DNA from: Ophioderma brevispina
Taxonomy: Eukaryota; Echinodermata; Ophiuroidea; Amphilepidida; Ophiodermatidae
Reading direction: 5' to 3'
Assembly (NCBI GenBank): GCA_023653785.1
Contig: JAMKCH010072541.1
Location: 1-64,000, forward strand
DNA: 64,000 nucleotides
The position numbers were made by a program, and so were the translations under genes. Of this stretch, positions 35,226 through 45,099 are shown piece by piece. Within the stretch, counting starts at the first letter, position 1, and each line of letters opens with the position of its first letter. Under the pieces are notes generated by a model. The model was not told where the DNA came from, made no database searches, and saw only the letters and a list, made by a program, of their open reading frames with translations.

Positions 35226-35691
35226 GTAATATCTTTAAGAAATATAAAATTTAGAAATGCTTGACAACGAATTTGAACCCGGTGGCTCTCAGGTTTGGTT
35301 TGGGTAGGGACGTGCCTCTGAGAGTCTGGAAGTAGGACTCATATCTATACCAATTTTTGCTGAAAAAGGGACCTATAGCTATACCAGAGATGCAGATTTT
35401 GGGCCAAATTATAATACAAATTTGCCATTCTTCCTCAAAATTTCAACCTTTCAGCAAATATGGATAATTCTGGCTTCAGATTGAGGAAATTGGACTAATT
35501 TTCCAACAATTTTTAGAAAATTTTAGCTTAGGATTGAGGAAATTGGACTAATTTTCCAACAAATTGTTGACAATTTTGAAATAGTGACTCATTACTATAC
35601 CAAAATTGGCATGAAAAAAGGGGTCATTCATAAATCACAAGGCTGAAAATGAGGGGTAATCTTGATATTCCAAAGGTCCAATAGTGGTGCT
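35226..35691. other. Non-coding sequence with a short direct repeat
   Basis: ATTGAGGAAATTGGACTAAT followed by TTTCCAACAA occurs at about 35479 and 35533. The unit is about 54 bp. No gene. Confidence 0.5.
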
Positions 35692-38600
35692 TATTTTTTG
35701 GCATCAACTTCAAAGTATCCATATAATTCATCATGTTCATTGCTCCAATGTGAAAAATGAAATTCGGAATAGCCAACAATAACAAACACGGCATTTGGTT
35801 TCAGAATACCAAATCTTTTTCAATATTCAGAGTAATGAACCATTTTTGAGATTCGGAAATGTGAATCTTTAGATTGGGAATAGAAAACCCTTTTTTCAGA
35901 ATACCAAACTTCTTTTAAGAATTCGGAAAAGCGAATGCTAAAAACGTGTTCAGAAAAATGAGACCCATTGCAGTACGTTCCCGTATGATCATAAAAGTTG
36001 AGTACCCCTTTGAATTTGTACATAAGATTAGGCATGCATATAATTGCCAGGCTAATGGTTTTGATGATATTCATTTTAGTTAAGTTTCAAGTGTCCCATA
36101 ATTTATTGATACAAAATATATCTCTTTGTCTTGAGGTTCTACTGTTTTACTTATCCTGTATAACTTAAGTGCTCAAGTGCCTTATTCTGTGCGACTTCCG
36201 ACACTTGTTGCTCACAAAATAGCGCATAAAATACATTCAAAACAAACCTCTTCTTCATGTCTGAATTTATCAGGCATACAACTTCAACATTACACTTTCT
36301 GCCTGCCTAAATCAACACTGTTGCTTCAAAAATGTTATTTCAACTTGTTTTCACTGTAAATGTTACTATGTTTGAAAAGGAACGGATATTGAGAAAAGGT
36401 TGCCTTTCAATTAACCCTGCAGAAAGCACACCACAGAAAATACTTTTGAGAATAACGTTTTATGAAGATTTATTCGGAGGAAAACGGATTTGTCCTCAGC
36501 ATAGAATGGGTTAAATGGCCCATTGGTCTCGGTTATTGTTTTGCTACTTTGCATAGAGCCCAGCCGCTGTCCAATCACGTCTCGTTGGCTTGCGGTTTCG
36601 TTGACTAATGGGCGTCGGTTTTTCTCCCGGGCTTTGGCATTTTCCGCCATCCGTCGTCACATAGCATCATACCTGCGTAGGAGTAGGTCATGGTTTTGGT
36701 TTCTTGGCAATAAAATTGTTTTCCCACCCTCCTCTCCCCTTTGTTATTATCTCTCATATTTCTTAGCCAAAAGGCAGCTCATTGCTTTTATTTTGGTATT
36801 TATTTTGGTTCATTCATTAGTATGGCAATTTTATCTTTACGGATAATGGATGTGGGCGAGCCAGAAGTAGCTGACTTCAGGCTCTGCAGATTATGCTCTA
36901 TGTATTATTTATAGCATTTATCAAATGTTGTGCTGGCAAATAACAAATATTAATGGTATTTTCATTTAATTTAGTTCAGGCAATCCTAGAGGTATTTAAC
37001 TTCAGATTTTCTTGCACTCAGTCTCAGCCTATTGCATTAATTCAATTATTAATATTGCAATTTATCTTAGATATTGGATGTCTGCGAGCCTTAGAGGTAA
37101 CTGACTTCAGGTCCAACAGTTTATGTTAATATTCAAACATTTGTTTTAGGCAGTTCTTGAGGTAGTTGACTTTAGGAGCCCTTTAATTTTTTGATTCACA
37201 ACTTTAATCCAATATTCTAATTGATCCCTAGACTGATGCGTGTAAGCCAGGCTAAATGGTTAATATTATCCAAATACAGTAATGTCAGCCTAATCCTTGC
37301 TACAATGGTTCTCTGGTGATAGTATATAATGTATTAATTTTGGCTTTACAGTAATTTAAATTCATTTGGTGAAAATTTGGCAAGAGGAAACTGTCTTCAT
37401 GCTGAGGGCATGCAATCATAAGAATTTTATTATTTTACATATGTGGCTTGTCATACTAAAATATTGCATGTGGCTTTACAGACATTGCATGTTGGCTTTA
37501 CAGATGGCACAATCTGTGGTATGGGTGTACATGTAATAGGGGAAGCTGTCTCCAAAGTAACCCATGGTGTTGAAATGAACTGTTTTCAAAGCCAGGCCAT
37601 ATTGAAAACTATGGTTTTTGGAGAACCTGTTATGATTGAATAAAGGACTATGTCCTACGCACGATGTGATGCAATTGGCAAACCTTTGTCTTGTCCCATT
37701 CTTTGTCCGTGGACAATTGCCATGGTTGGTATTCTGAAAGGGAGTCTAACTTTAGACCTGGGTTTAAACTGGGGTTAGTCCTACATGATTGGACCTTTTT
37801 TTCCTTCCAACATACTCTAAAAATGTGCTGTAACGGGTGAGAAAATTCCTCAAGGATAGGCCGCTCCGGCCCATCCATGAGGAATTTTCTCACCTGTACT
37901 TTGTAAGGAAAAAAGGTCCACTCACATAGGACTAACCCTAGTTTAAACCTAGTTCTAAAGTTAGACTCCCTTTCAGAATACCAGCCTTTAACTTAATGTT
38001 AACGCCGTGAGTACTAACCTGCCAATAACAGCCGATTGGTCGCATTGGAACTCATGTGACTTTTTTAGCCAATTTGCAACATGGTTAGTGGAGCGGTTTG
38101 GACTGCAAAAAATTATGGTTGTGGTCAAAAACTTTGGTGGCAGGGGTGTTTTTTGGGTCAAAAAATCATGTTTTTGAGCTAAAAACTTTAGAAAATCAAG
38201 ATTTATTAATTTCTTAGCAAAACAAATTTTAATCATGATGCAATACTATCAATCTGACATTTATATTATAGATTTCTGTGTTATACAATATATAAATGGT
38301 CTAGAATTTTAGCCCGAAAATCACTTTTTTCCTAAAAAAACATCTTTTTTACCACATGTCACCACAACAAGTATTACCTGAACCCTTAGGCAATGTATAA
38401 AACCTATATCAATAACAAAAAGGATACCATAAAAAAAGATTGTAATATTTTTACTTTAAAAAAATTTAAAAAATAATTTCGCTTAATTTGCAGCCCAAAA
38501 TGCATTTTTTGGCCTAGCAATCATCCCTGCCACCAAATATTTCAACCACAACCACCATTTTCTTAAATCTCATATATTTATCCTTCAAATAAAGGTGGTT

Positions 38601-38745
38601 GTGTTTTGTTGTAACAAGAGTGGGGTAACTCAAAACTAGAGCACTTTTCAAAGCTCGGCCACTCCGTTAGGTAAGATAAGTGGTTGAGCTGAAGAGGAAT
38701 AGAGCTTAAAATATTTGGAAGCTGCTTTCGAATTGGGTTAATGTG
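35692..38745. repeat. 3-kb segmental duplication, copy 2
   Basis: Direct copy of 25690-28866, about 10 kb downstream. The same order of words is kept from TCATCATGTTCATTGCTCC to GCTGAAGAGGAATAGAGC, including the GC-rich CCAAT patch (36530-36660) and the hairpin. It is about 120 bp shorter than copy 1 through many small indels. Whether it is a genomic duplication, two copies of a large unknown mobile element or an assembly artefact cannot be decided here. Confidence 0.9.
37724..37986. repeat. Long hairpin (fold-back element), copy 2
   Basis: Outer arms GGTTGGTATTCTGAAAGGGA and TCCCTTTCAGAATACCAGCC pair, as do GGTTTAAACTGGGGTTAGTCC / GGACTAACCCTAGTTTAAACC and GGACCTTTTTTCCTT / AAGGAAAAAAGGTCC. 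The inner 37837-37893 is GTGAGAAAATTCCTCA ... TGAGGAATTTTCTCAC around CCGCTCCGG. Nearly the whole 263 bp can fold into one stem. Confidence 0.92.
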
Positions 38746-38761
38746 AAAAATAATATTTCAA

Positions 38762-38807
38762 TTAACACATCAGACATGCTGTCAGGCAGGTAATGTCTAT
38801 GTGTTAA
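38762..38807. repeat. Short inverted repeat
   Basis: TTAACACATCAGACAT pairs with ATGTCTATGTGTTAA across a 15-bp loop, with one bulge. It lies just right of duplication copy 2 and is absent at the right edge of copy 1. Confidence 0.7.
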
Positions 38808-38829
38808 CACATAACTGATTTTGTGGCGG

Positions 38830-39005
38830 CAGCATATCTTCCCTCGCATTTCACCAATGAGGTCTCAAGTTCGATCCCCGATAGGGCTCGTTCTCTGTGG
38901 CTTTTATGTGAATTTGGTTTCCTCTGTCCATACTCGTTCCCGCAGTTTTCCTCCGGGTACGGCCGGTTTCCCTCCTGCTTCTAAATCGAGTCTTCTTTGA
39001 ACAAA
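38830..39005 (+). mobile_element. SINE-like repeat
   Basis: CTCGCATTTCACCAATGAGG followed by TCTCAAGTTCGATCCCC (B-box-like, 38862-38879), then GGTTTCCTC and CAGTTTTCCTCCGGGTAC ... CCGGTTTCCCTCCTGC. This word order is typical of a widespread invertebrate tRNA-type SINE. The A box is not clear, so the head may be degraded. Confidence 0.55.
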
Positions 39006-39320
39006 TATGTTCCAAGGATTTTATGGGTTCGGCGTGTTAAAATTACACTTAATTATTAGCATGTTTTTTAACACCCAAGATTAAGGTTTTTTTAAAAAAA
39101 GCGGGATTTTTTTTAAAAACCATTTCAAAATTTATCTTATGAACTGCTGACCCATGACCCCAAGGAGGCACAAGTGGTTAGGGTCAACCATGTAAACCTA
39201 TCAATCAATAATATACTCTATTGCTAGACTGGTGCAAATCAGGTCGCATCAACTCCTGATGTTTTCATTAAACAAACACATCATGTGCACCAACTAAGTC
39301 TGACTGTGTTACCATAAGAA
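39006..39320. other. No recognisable feature
   Basis: AT-rich with A and T runs (39092-39115). Nothing is recognised. Confidence 0.35.
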
Positions 39321-40419
39321 ACAAGGCGAACTCGGATTTACGCGATGCGTAAAAATATAAAGTCCCCGGCCGAATGTCCGCGAGATCACTCACATGCAAA
39401 CTGCAATTTCTGATCTACAATATAATCCCAAAAATGCTACCTTTGGTAAAATGATTTCAAGAAATCTCTTAAAATTAATCTGGCAAAAATCCCTTGAAAT
39501 TCGCACTAAATTTTAGTAAAATTATGAAATTTATTCAATTTGGCAACACTATTTTGAAAATATGTTACCACATTTTAAATGTTGGCCCTGGTACGAGGTC
39601 CGGAAGGGCGAAACACTGAATTTTACGTAACCTTTCACATTTTCCAAGAAATTGTAAACAGGCTGGCGACCCCAAACACTGATCCTCCACATGGCTGCAA
39701 CAGAACTAAAAAAACTTTCAATGAAAACATGGGGACTACATAGGTTAATACTTTTTTGTTGTATACTTTGCCCACCCCACCTAGCAATTACATTGATTTT
39801 TGCATAATAATGAGCTCATTTGCATATTTAATTTGCCCGAAATATGCCCAAAATCTAACCAGGTCAAGAACTCCTCAGCCCGCTTCCTTCCACCAAGTTA
39901 CATCATTATACGCCTTACGGAACTCCAGAAAACTTGTACACAAGCCTTGCGGGAAAATTTTCATAAATTATGCAAATTAGATACTTAATTAGCATATTTT
40001 ACACCCAAATTCTAAGCAGGTCGAGAACTCATCAACCTGCTTCTTTCCACCAAGTTACATCATCGTAGCCCATACGGAACTCCAGATAAATCATACACAA
40101 TATGGCCAAATGTTTACATTTTCTGTGCAATATTGATCTTTTTTAATTGACCTTTTTCTCCTACCCCCTGACAGACCCAGGGGAAGACCCTGGGGGAATG
40201 AATTACATGGTGAGTAGGGGGTTTCCCCTTCTACAATATACCAAATTTTGGCTACTCTAGCTCATCCAGAAAAAAAGATATGCCCAAATGTTCCAGGGTT
40301 AACATTTTTATCACGGACATACGGACATACATACGGACATACATACGGACATACATACGGACATACATACGGACGGAGCCCATTTTATAGTCCCCTCCCG
40401 AACTTCGTTCGGCGGGGAC
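39321..40419 (+). mobile_element. GTCCCCGCCGA-family transposon, copy B
   Basis: Left part ACAAGGCGAACTCGG, GCGATGCGTAAAAATATA, then GTCCCCGGCCGAATG (39362). The right end, CCCGAACTTCGTTCGGCGGGGAC (to 40419), is inverse to the GTCCCCG(G)CCGAA box. Holds a 12-bp tandem repeat, ACGGACATACAT, at 40315-40376, and near the end the small palindrome CGAACTTCGTTCG. About 1.1 kb. No transposase is recognised. It lacks the purine-rich insert seen in copy A, so it serves as the empty-site reference. Confidence 0.75.
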
Positions 40420-40520
40420 AAAAACCCACAGATTTCATTCAATAGGGTGTTACAACTCAGTCATTTGTAACCCCAATTCAATGTGGTTTGCAGTTTTGAA
40501 AAGCTAATCAACAATACTTT

Positions 40521-40853
40521 TTAAAGGTGCTTGTTCCAATTTATGTGTATTGTGTTCTCTACTTGATATGAGAGCCTGGCACTTGTACATACACCCCATC
40601 AAGTACCGTGGGAAACAAACTTGCGGTTTTGATGGAAGGCGCAATAATGCATGTTGCAAAGCCCTATTCAATACTGTGCTAATATTGATGGTTAACCACT
40701 AAAACGGCGATTTTTTGTTTATATCTTGGGAATGAAATGGATTTGAGGGCTCAAATTTCAGGACGACAATGAGAAAAATACGGCCTTTCATCTGATATCA
40801 AAATCGATACTACTTCCGGGTAAATCAGGGGGGTCCCCAACACGCACCTTTAA
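40521..40853 (+). mobile_element. TTAA-type MITE, family 2, copy c (best preserved)
   Basis: TTAA at 40521-40524 and 40850-40853. The left end is AGGTGCTTGTTCC and the right end CACGCACCT. Word order TTCTCTACTTGATATGAG, CAAGTACCGTGGGAAAC, ATTGATGGTTAACCACTAA, GGCCTTTCATCTGATATCAA, CTTCCGGGTAAATCAGGG. About 333 bp. Confidence 0.92.
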
Positions 40854-41040
40854 ATATGTATAAATAATTTGCATAAATGTTCATTAAAGACCTGAAATCA
40901 GGAATGCTTTTAGGGTAAATTTTTTTGGGACACTCTTTACATCAGCAAGATTTTACATAACATTTTGTAGTTAACATTATGTAACCTTGGATGTCTGAAA
41001 ATGCTTTGAAAAGTATGATGAAAATGATATCATAGGGAGC

Positions 41041-41853
41041 ATTACATAGTGACGGATGTTGAATTTTTATCATTTTTACGAAAATCAGGGAAATGGTTCT
41101 AAATACCAAATTCTTCAAACATGCCAAGTGCCGAACCTTGCAAGTACTTCATTAATTAATAATCTTAATTAGAATTTTTGCAATTTTGACGTATGTTGCA
41201 TAACAGAGACTTTGGTGTATTACATAGTGACGGATGTTGAACCCTCTGTCAAACAAGTGTATACTTGATTTCCCATTAGGGCTTTTTAAATATGTTTGTT
41301 AGTAAATATTCTGATCTTAAATTTATAACTGACACAAGCAAAATATGTAATTAATTTATAAATATCAATATTAGAAGAAATTTATATTATATTTATAGTT
41401 CAAAGCGGTGAATCTCGGCAATCCAGTCAACATCCGTCACTATGTAATAAACCAAATTGAGCAGATTCGCGATGACGCACGTTGGTTTGACGGATGTTCA
41501 GAAAACGCCGATCGATGTTTTCCATAATGACGGATGTTGAATAACGCTTTAGTATAGGGAAAATTCAACATCCGTCACTATGTCATGATCATAATCGCCT
41601 ATTTGCGTAAATTTTGGAGTGACGGATATGATGGTTAACTTTTCCAATGTATTACATCCATTTTATTAGGTAAGAATTCATGAATATTAGCTAAAATAAA
41701 TTTCCAGTTGTTAATTTTGTTTCTTAATCGAATTTGATTGTTTGAATCATATGTGGGGATGTGTACGGACCCTCTAGAGTTCGCGATTTTTCAAATGCGA
41801 TTTTCTCAGAAACAAATATTCGTATTTTGTTTAACATCCGTCACTATGTAATA
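41041..41853. repeat. Cluster of a 22-23 bp motif in both orientations
   Basis: The motif ATTACATAGTGACGGATG plus TTGAA occurs on the plus strand at 41041-41063 and 41219-41241, with shortened copies at 41486-41500, 41524-41543 and 41618-41632. It occurs on the minus strand at 41427-41448, 41564-41585 and 41831-41853. A weaker copy (GACGTATGTTGCA) lies near 41188. Spacing is irregular and flanks are unrelated, so this is not a tandem repeat. The outermost copies face each other as inverted repeats bounding 813 bp. Arrays of this kind occur as transposase-binding subterminal repeats in some DNA transposons, but binding sites for a host factor are also possible. No coding content. Confidence 0.85.
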
Positions 41854-42472
41854 CAATCGACGATATTTCCAGGAGGAAAATAGACACATACACAAGGACT
41901 TTTCTATTTTATTATAAACCTCTATTATTGGCTTCATGTAGACTGGTAGACATAATAGCCTGGGGAAAGTGGTTTGATAAAATAGATAACCACCCTTCAG
42001 AGATGTACTCACTCCTGGTAATGTTATTTTCATTGAAGAAATTCGGTCATTGAAGGTTTGAGGCAATTGGAGGTGACTCAGGGTTTGTTAATTTTTTTAA
42101 AAGCCTAAATCCAATGGACTATTTGGATCATGTGTGAGTGCAAAGAAGGTCATAAGTGCATTGCTGCCAGGGGATACCTTCTGTGTGCTGCCATGTGTTA
42201 GGCTAAATCTCTCTTTCTTCGAGTACTCTGCTCTTGAAATGGTTCCTGAGGTGACTAGTGTACCTGAAATTGCAATGAGAACCATTTGAGAGCAGTGCCA
42301 ATAAACCTTGGCATCCCTTTTTTCTTTTCCTGATGGTGAGAATTTTTACCAGATGGCAGCTATTGCACTTGACCTATTTGCCAATTACATGACGATCTTG
42401 GTAAAGTCTGAATCCACTTTATGGAAGATTAAGATAAGGTCCTCTGCAGTAGGAGCGTGTTGCTCTTAAAGG
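41854..42472. other. Low-repeat stretch with a possible micro-exon
   Basis: No recognised repeat. At 42353-42400 a 48-bp open block (MAAIALDLFANYMTIL) is preceded by a pyrimidine tract and AG (CCCTTTTTTCTTTTCC ... TTTTTACCAG) and followed by GTAAAG, so it has the form of an internal exon. The evidence is weak because such matches arise by chance. Confidence 0.25.
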
Positions 42473-43095
42473 AGATGGAGATGAGATGGAGGGATAAGAT
42501 GAGATGAGGGGAGCTGGATGAGGTGGAGATGAGATGGAGATGAGATGGGGATGAAAAATGGAGTGAGATGGAGATGAGTGGACTGAGATTGGAGATGAGA
42601 TGGAAGATGAGATGGAGATGAGATGGAGATGAGATGGAGAAGAGAGGGAGATGAGATGGAGATGAGAGGAGCACGGGGGGACTGTAGGACTCCCTTTCTT
42701 CCGTGGTGGAGATGAGATGAGGTGGAGATGAGATGGAGATGAGATGGGGTGGAGATGAGATGAGATGGAGATTGAGATGGAGATGAGATGAGATGGGGGG
42801 GATGAGATGGATATGAGATGGAGAGGCGATGAGGGAGATGAGATGGAGATGAGAGGACGGTAGAGATGAGATGGGATTGAGAGAGAGATAGAGATGAGAT
42901 GGAGAATGAGATGATGGTGGAGATGAGATGGGATGAAGATGAGATAGAGATGAGATGGAGATGAATGGCGATGAGATGGAGATGAGAAGAGGTGCGATGA
43001 AGATGAGATGGAGATGAGATAAGATGGAGAGAGAGATGGAGATGGAGGATGATGGAGATGAGATGTAGATGAGATCAGAGGTCAGATCAAATCAG
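42473..43095. repeat. GAGATG/GAGATGGAGATG minisatellite
   Basis: A degenerate array of GAGATG and GAGATGG units over about 620 bp, nearly free of C on the plus strand. It is interrupted near 42670-42715 by AGCACGGGGGGACTGTAGGAC and a short unrelated stretch. The antisense frame at 42429-42674 is made of the repeat and is not a gene. Confidence 0.95.
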
Positions 43096-43590
43096 ATGAA
43101 ATGAAATAGATGAAGGAACAAGAAAAATACAAAAGTTTCCAAATATTATCCAGCCAGAGTTGATGTAGGAGTTGATCGTGAGGTGGAGACTGGGATTGGG
43201 TACCCATCAACCCCTTCATAAAAGTCCATTGAAATATAACATACTGCTACAACCTACCTTAGTGAGTCATAATTTGCCCATTTCTTATGGAATGAAAGTA
43301 GCAGGACCCTTACACTCTTGTGATTTCATCATAGCATGATAATAAAATTGGTTAAAATTTAACAGTTAATGTGGCCAACCCTAATTCAATTTGGCAACCC
43401 TGAATTAGACTATGGGTACAGGCAACACAGTCCGCAGGACAACGGGTGTAGTTTTAAACCAGAAAGAGAGGTTGGTTTGGACAATTAAAGGAAATATAAG
43501 TTGAAGATGTTTGTGAGCAATTAAAAAAGAAACCAGACAGTTTTAATTGTGAACAGCAGTAGCACGATGAAGGGCGGAATTCATTCATTG
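43096..43590. other. No recognisable feature
   Basis: AT-rich flank of the minisatellite. Nothing is recognised. Confidence 0.4.
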
Positions 43591-44005
43591 TGACAAAACA
43601 ACATTTATTTTAGTGCAGTCAAAACAAGAAAGTCATCTATGCACAAGCATAATAAACAGGCCCGGTGCCACTTAAACGTACAGAGAGAACAGCCTCTCAA
43701 TATAGGCCACTTATGCAATGAGGGGGGAAAAAAATCTGTAAACTGCCAATGGCGGGTATGGCCGGATTGCTTTTTCTCCCTAGGGTTAGTGCAGCTTGGG
43801 GCGTTGGTCGTGAATAATATGGGTTTGTTGTTCTTGTGTATGTATAGTCTATACTTGACGCAAGAAGGTGGAGAACAAAAAAAGTCCATAAGCCCAGTCT
43901 GCATGCATGGAAGGCACTTGAAGCTAAGGGAAGTTGGACCCAAACCTCAACACAAAACTCCATATCGGGCAGTTAGCAGGTTGCCTCAGCGAGCTTCCTG
44001 AAGAT
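43591..44005. other. Low-repeat segment open on both strands
   Basis: Frames of about 110-120 codons are open on both strands over the same bases (43639-44001 plus, 43605-43943 minus). No domain is recognised in either. On the minus strand AATAAA near 43607 follows the open segment, so this could be the 3' end of a minus-strand transcript. It is among the few stretches with balanced composition and no repeat match. Confidence 0.25.
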
Positions 44006-44039
44006 AGGTCTAAACACTTTCAGTCTATAGACTAAAATT

Positions 44040-44290
44040 ATCTTGAGTTTGGCTACTCTAAAATCATCTCGAGGACCCTGGGGGAATGGATTACATGGTT
44101 AGTAGGGGCTTGTGCCCTTCTACAATATATCTAAGTTTGGGTACTCTAGCTGATCTGGAAAAAAAGTTATGACAAAATGTTTACCTTTTAGGTGAAATGT
44201 TGACTTTTTTGACATTTCCCCACCCCCCTGTCAGACCCAGGGGATGACCCTGGGGGAATGGATTACATGGTTAGTAGGGGCTTGTTTTTG
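44040..44290 (+). mobile_element. Fragment of the GTCCCCGCCGA family with internal duplication
   Basis: GACCCTGGGGGAATGGATTACATGG followed by TTAGTAGGGGCTTG occurs twice (44075-44113 and 44246-44284). The part between, with CTACAATATATCTAAGTTTGG and CTCTAGCTGATCTGGAAAAAAAG, matches copy B at 40150-40300. Confidence 0.7.
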
Positions 44291-44337
44291 TTTTTTTTTT
44301 TTCAATTTTCTGATATATCAAATCACTGATAACACCT

Positions 44338-45099
44338 TTAACACTTAAGTGCCTAAGGGGGGTTCCATAGTACCCAAGATTTGTTTTTCGGCGATCTCTC
44401 AGTCGTGACAAATATTTCTGAACTCGAATTTTTTGTAATTGTGTAACTTATCGATGCGCTTCTTTCCATAAAAAAAAATTACTAAAATTTCTCGCCCGTT
44501 AATGATATAATTAGCTTGGGTTCCTATGGACCCCGCCTTAGGCACCAACGGGAGTGTGATTTTAAAAATAAAAATTAGCAAACCCTGTTGCCATAAATAT
44601 TTTTCTGCTTATGTATGTTCATATGCATGAAACAAAATTGATTACATAATCAGAAAAAATAATTAACCCTTTATGTGCTGAAAAGAAGCAATTCCATCAT
44701 CGAGCGACTGCGCGCCATTGCTGTACAAACCTATGGCAAATACGACTCCCCCCACAAAAAATACAAGAATGTACAAAATGGTAATGTTTGTGTTAAATAT
44801 AAGTAAATTGGTCCTTCTAGAGCAGATATACATCAAAATGATTTGCAATGTGTATGCTAGGGAAGCAGGGTCGCGAAAACATCATGTTACTTTTTGAGCG
44901 ATTTTGACGCATTTTGAAAACAATGATTTGCCCCTAATTTCCAGACAATTAACCGGAACTCATTTATATTGCACCTTTGGCCTTGTCTTATGCTCCCCCA
45001 CCAAAGATGTATGAGGTTCATTTGAAAATTCCATTGGGAAAGTGGTTGTTTCCTTAGGCGCCAACGTGAGTGAAAACACCTTAGGCACTTAAGTGTTAA
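44338..45099. mobile_element. TTAA-type MITE, family 8, perfect 21-bp ends
   Basis: 44338-44358 (TTAACACTTAAGTGCCTAAG + G) and 45079-45099 are exact inverse copies over 21 bp including TTAA. An internal word, CCTTAGGCACCAACGGGAGTG near 44535, is repeated as CCTTAGGCGCCAACGTGAGTG near 45053, suggesting subterminal repeats. About 762 bp. The minus-strand 60-codon frames inside have no motif. Perfect ends imply recent insertion compared with the other MITEs here. Confidence 0.9.

Noticed and set aside
40315..40376. Tyr-Gly-His-Thr repeat peptide
   Set aside because: Translation of the 12-bp ACGGACATACAT repeat inside a transposon.
43605..44001. Two antisense frames of about 112 and 120 codons as genes
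   Set aside because: Both strands are open over the same bases with no domain. Reported only as an unidentified segment.
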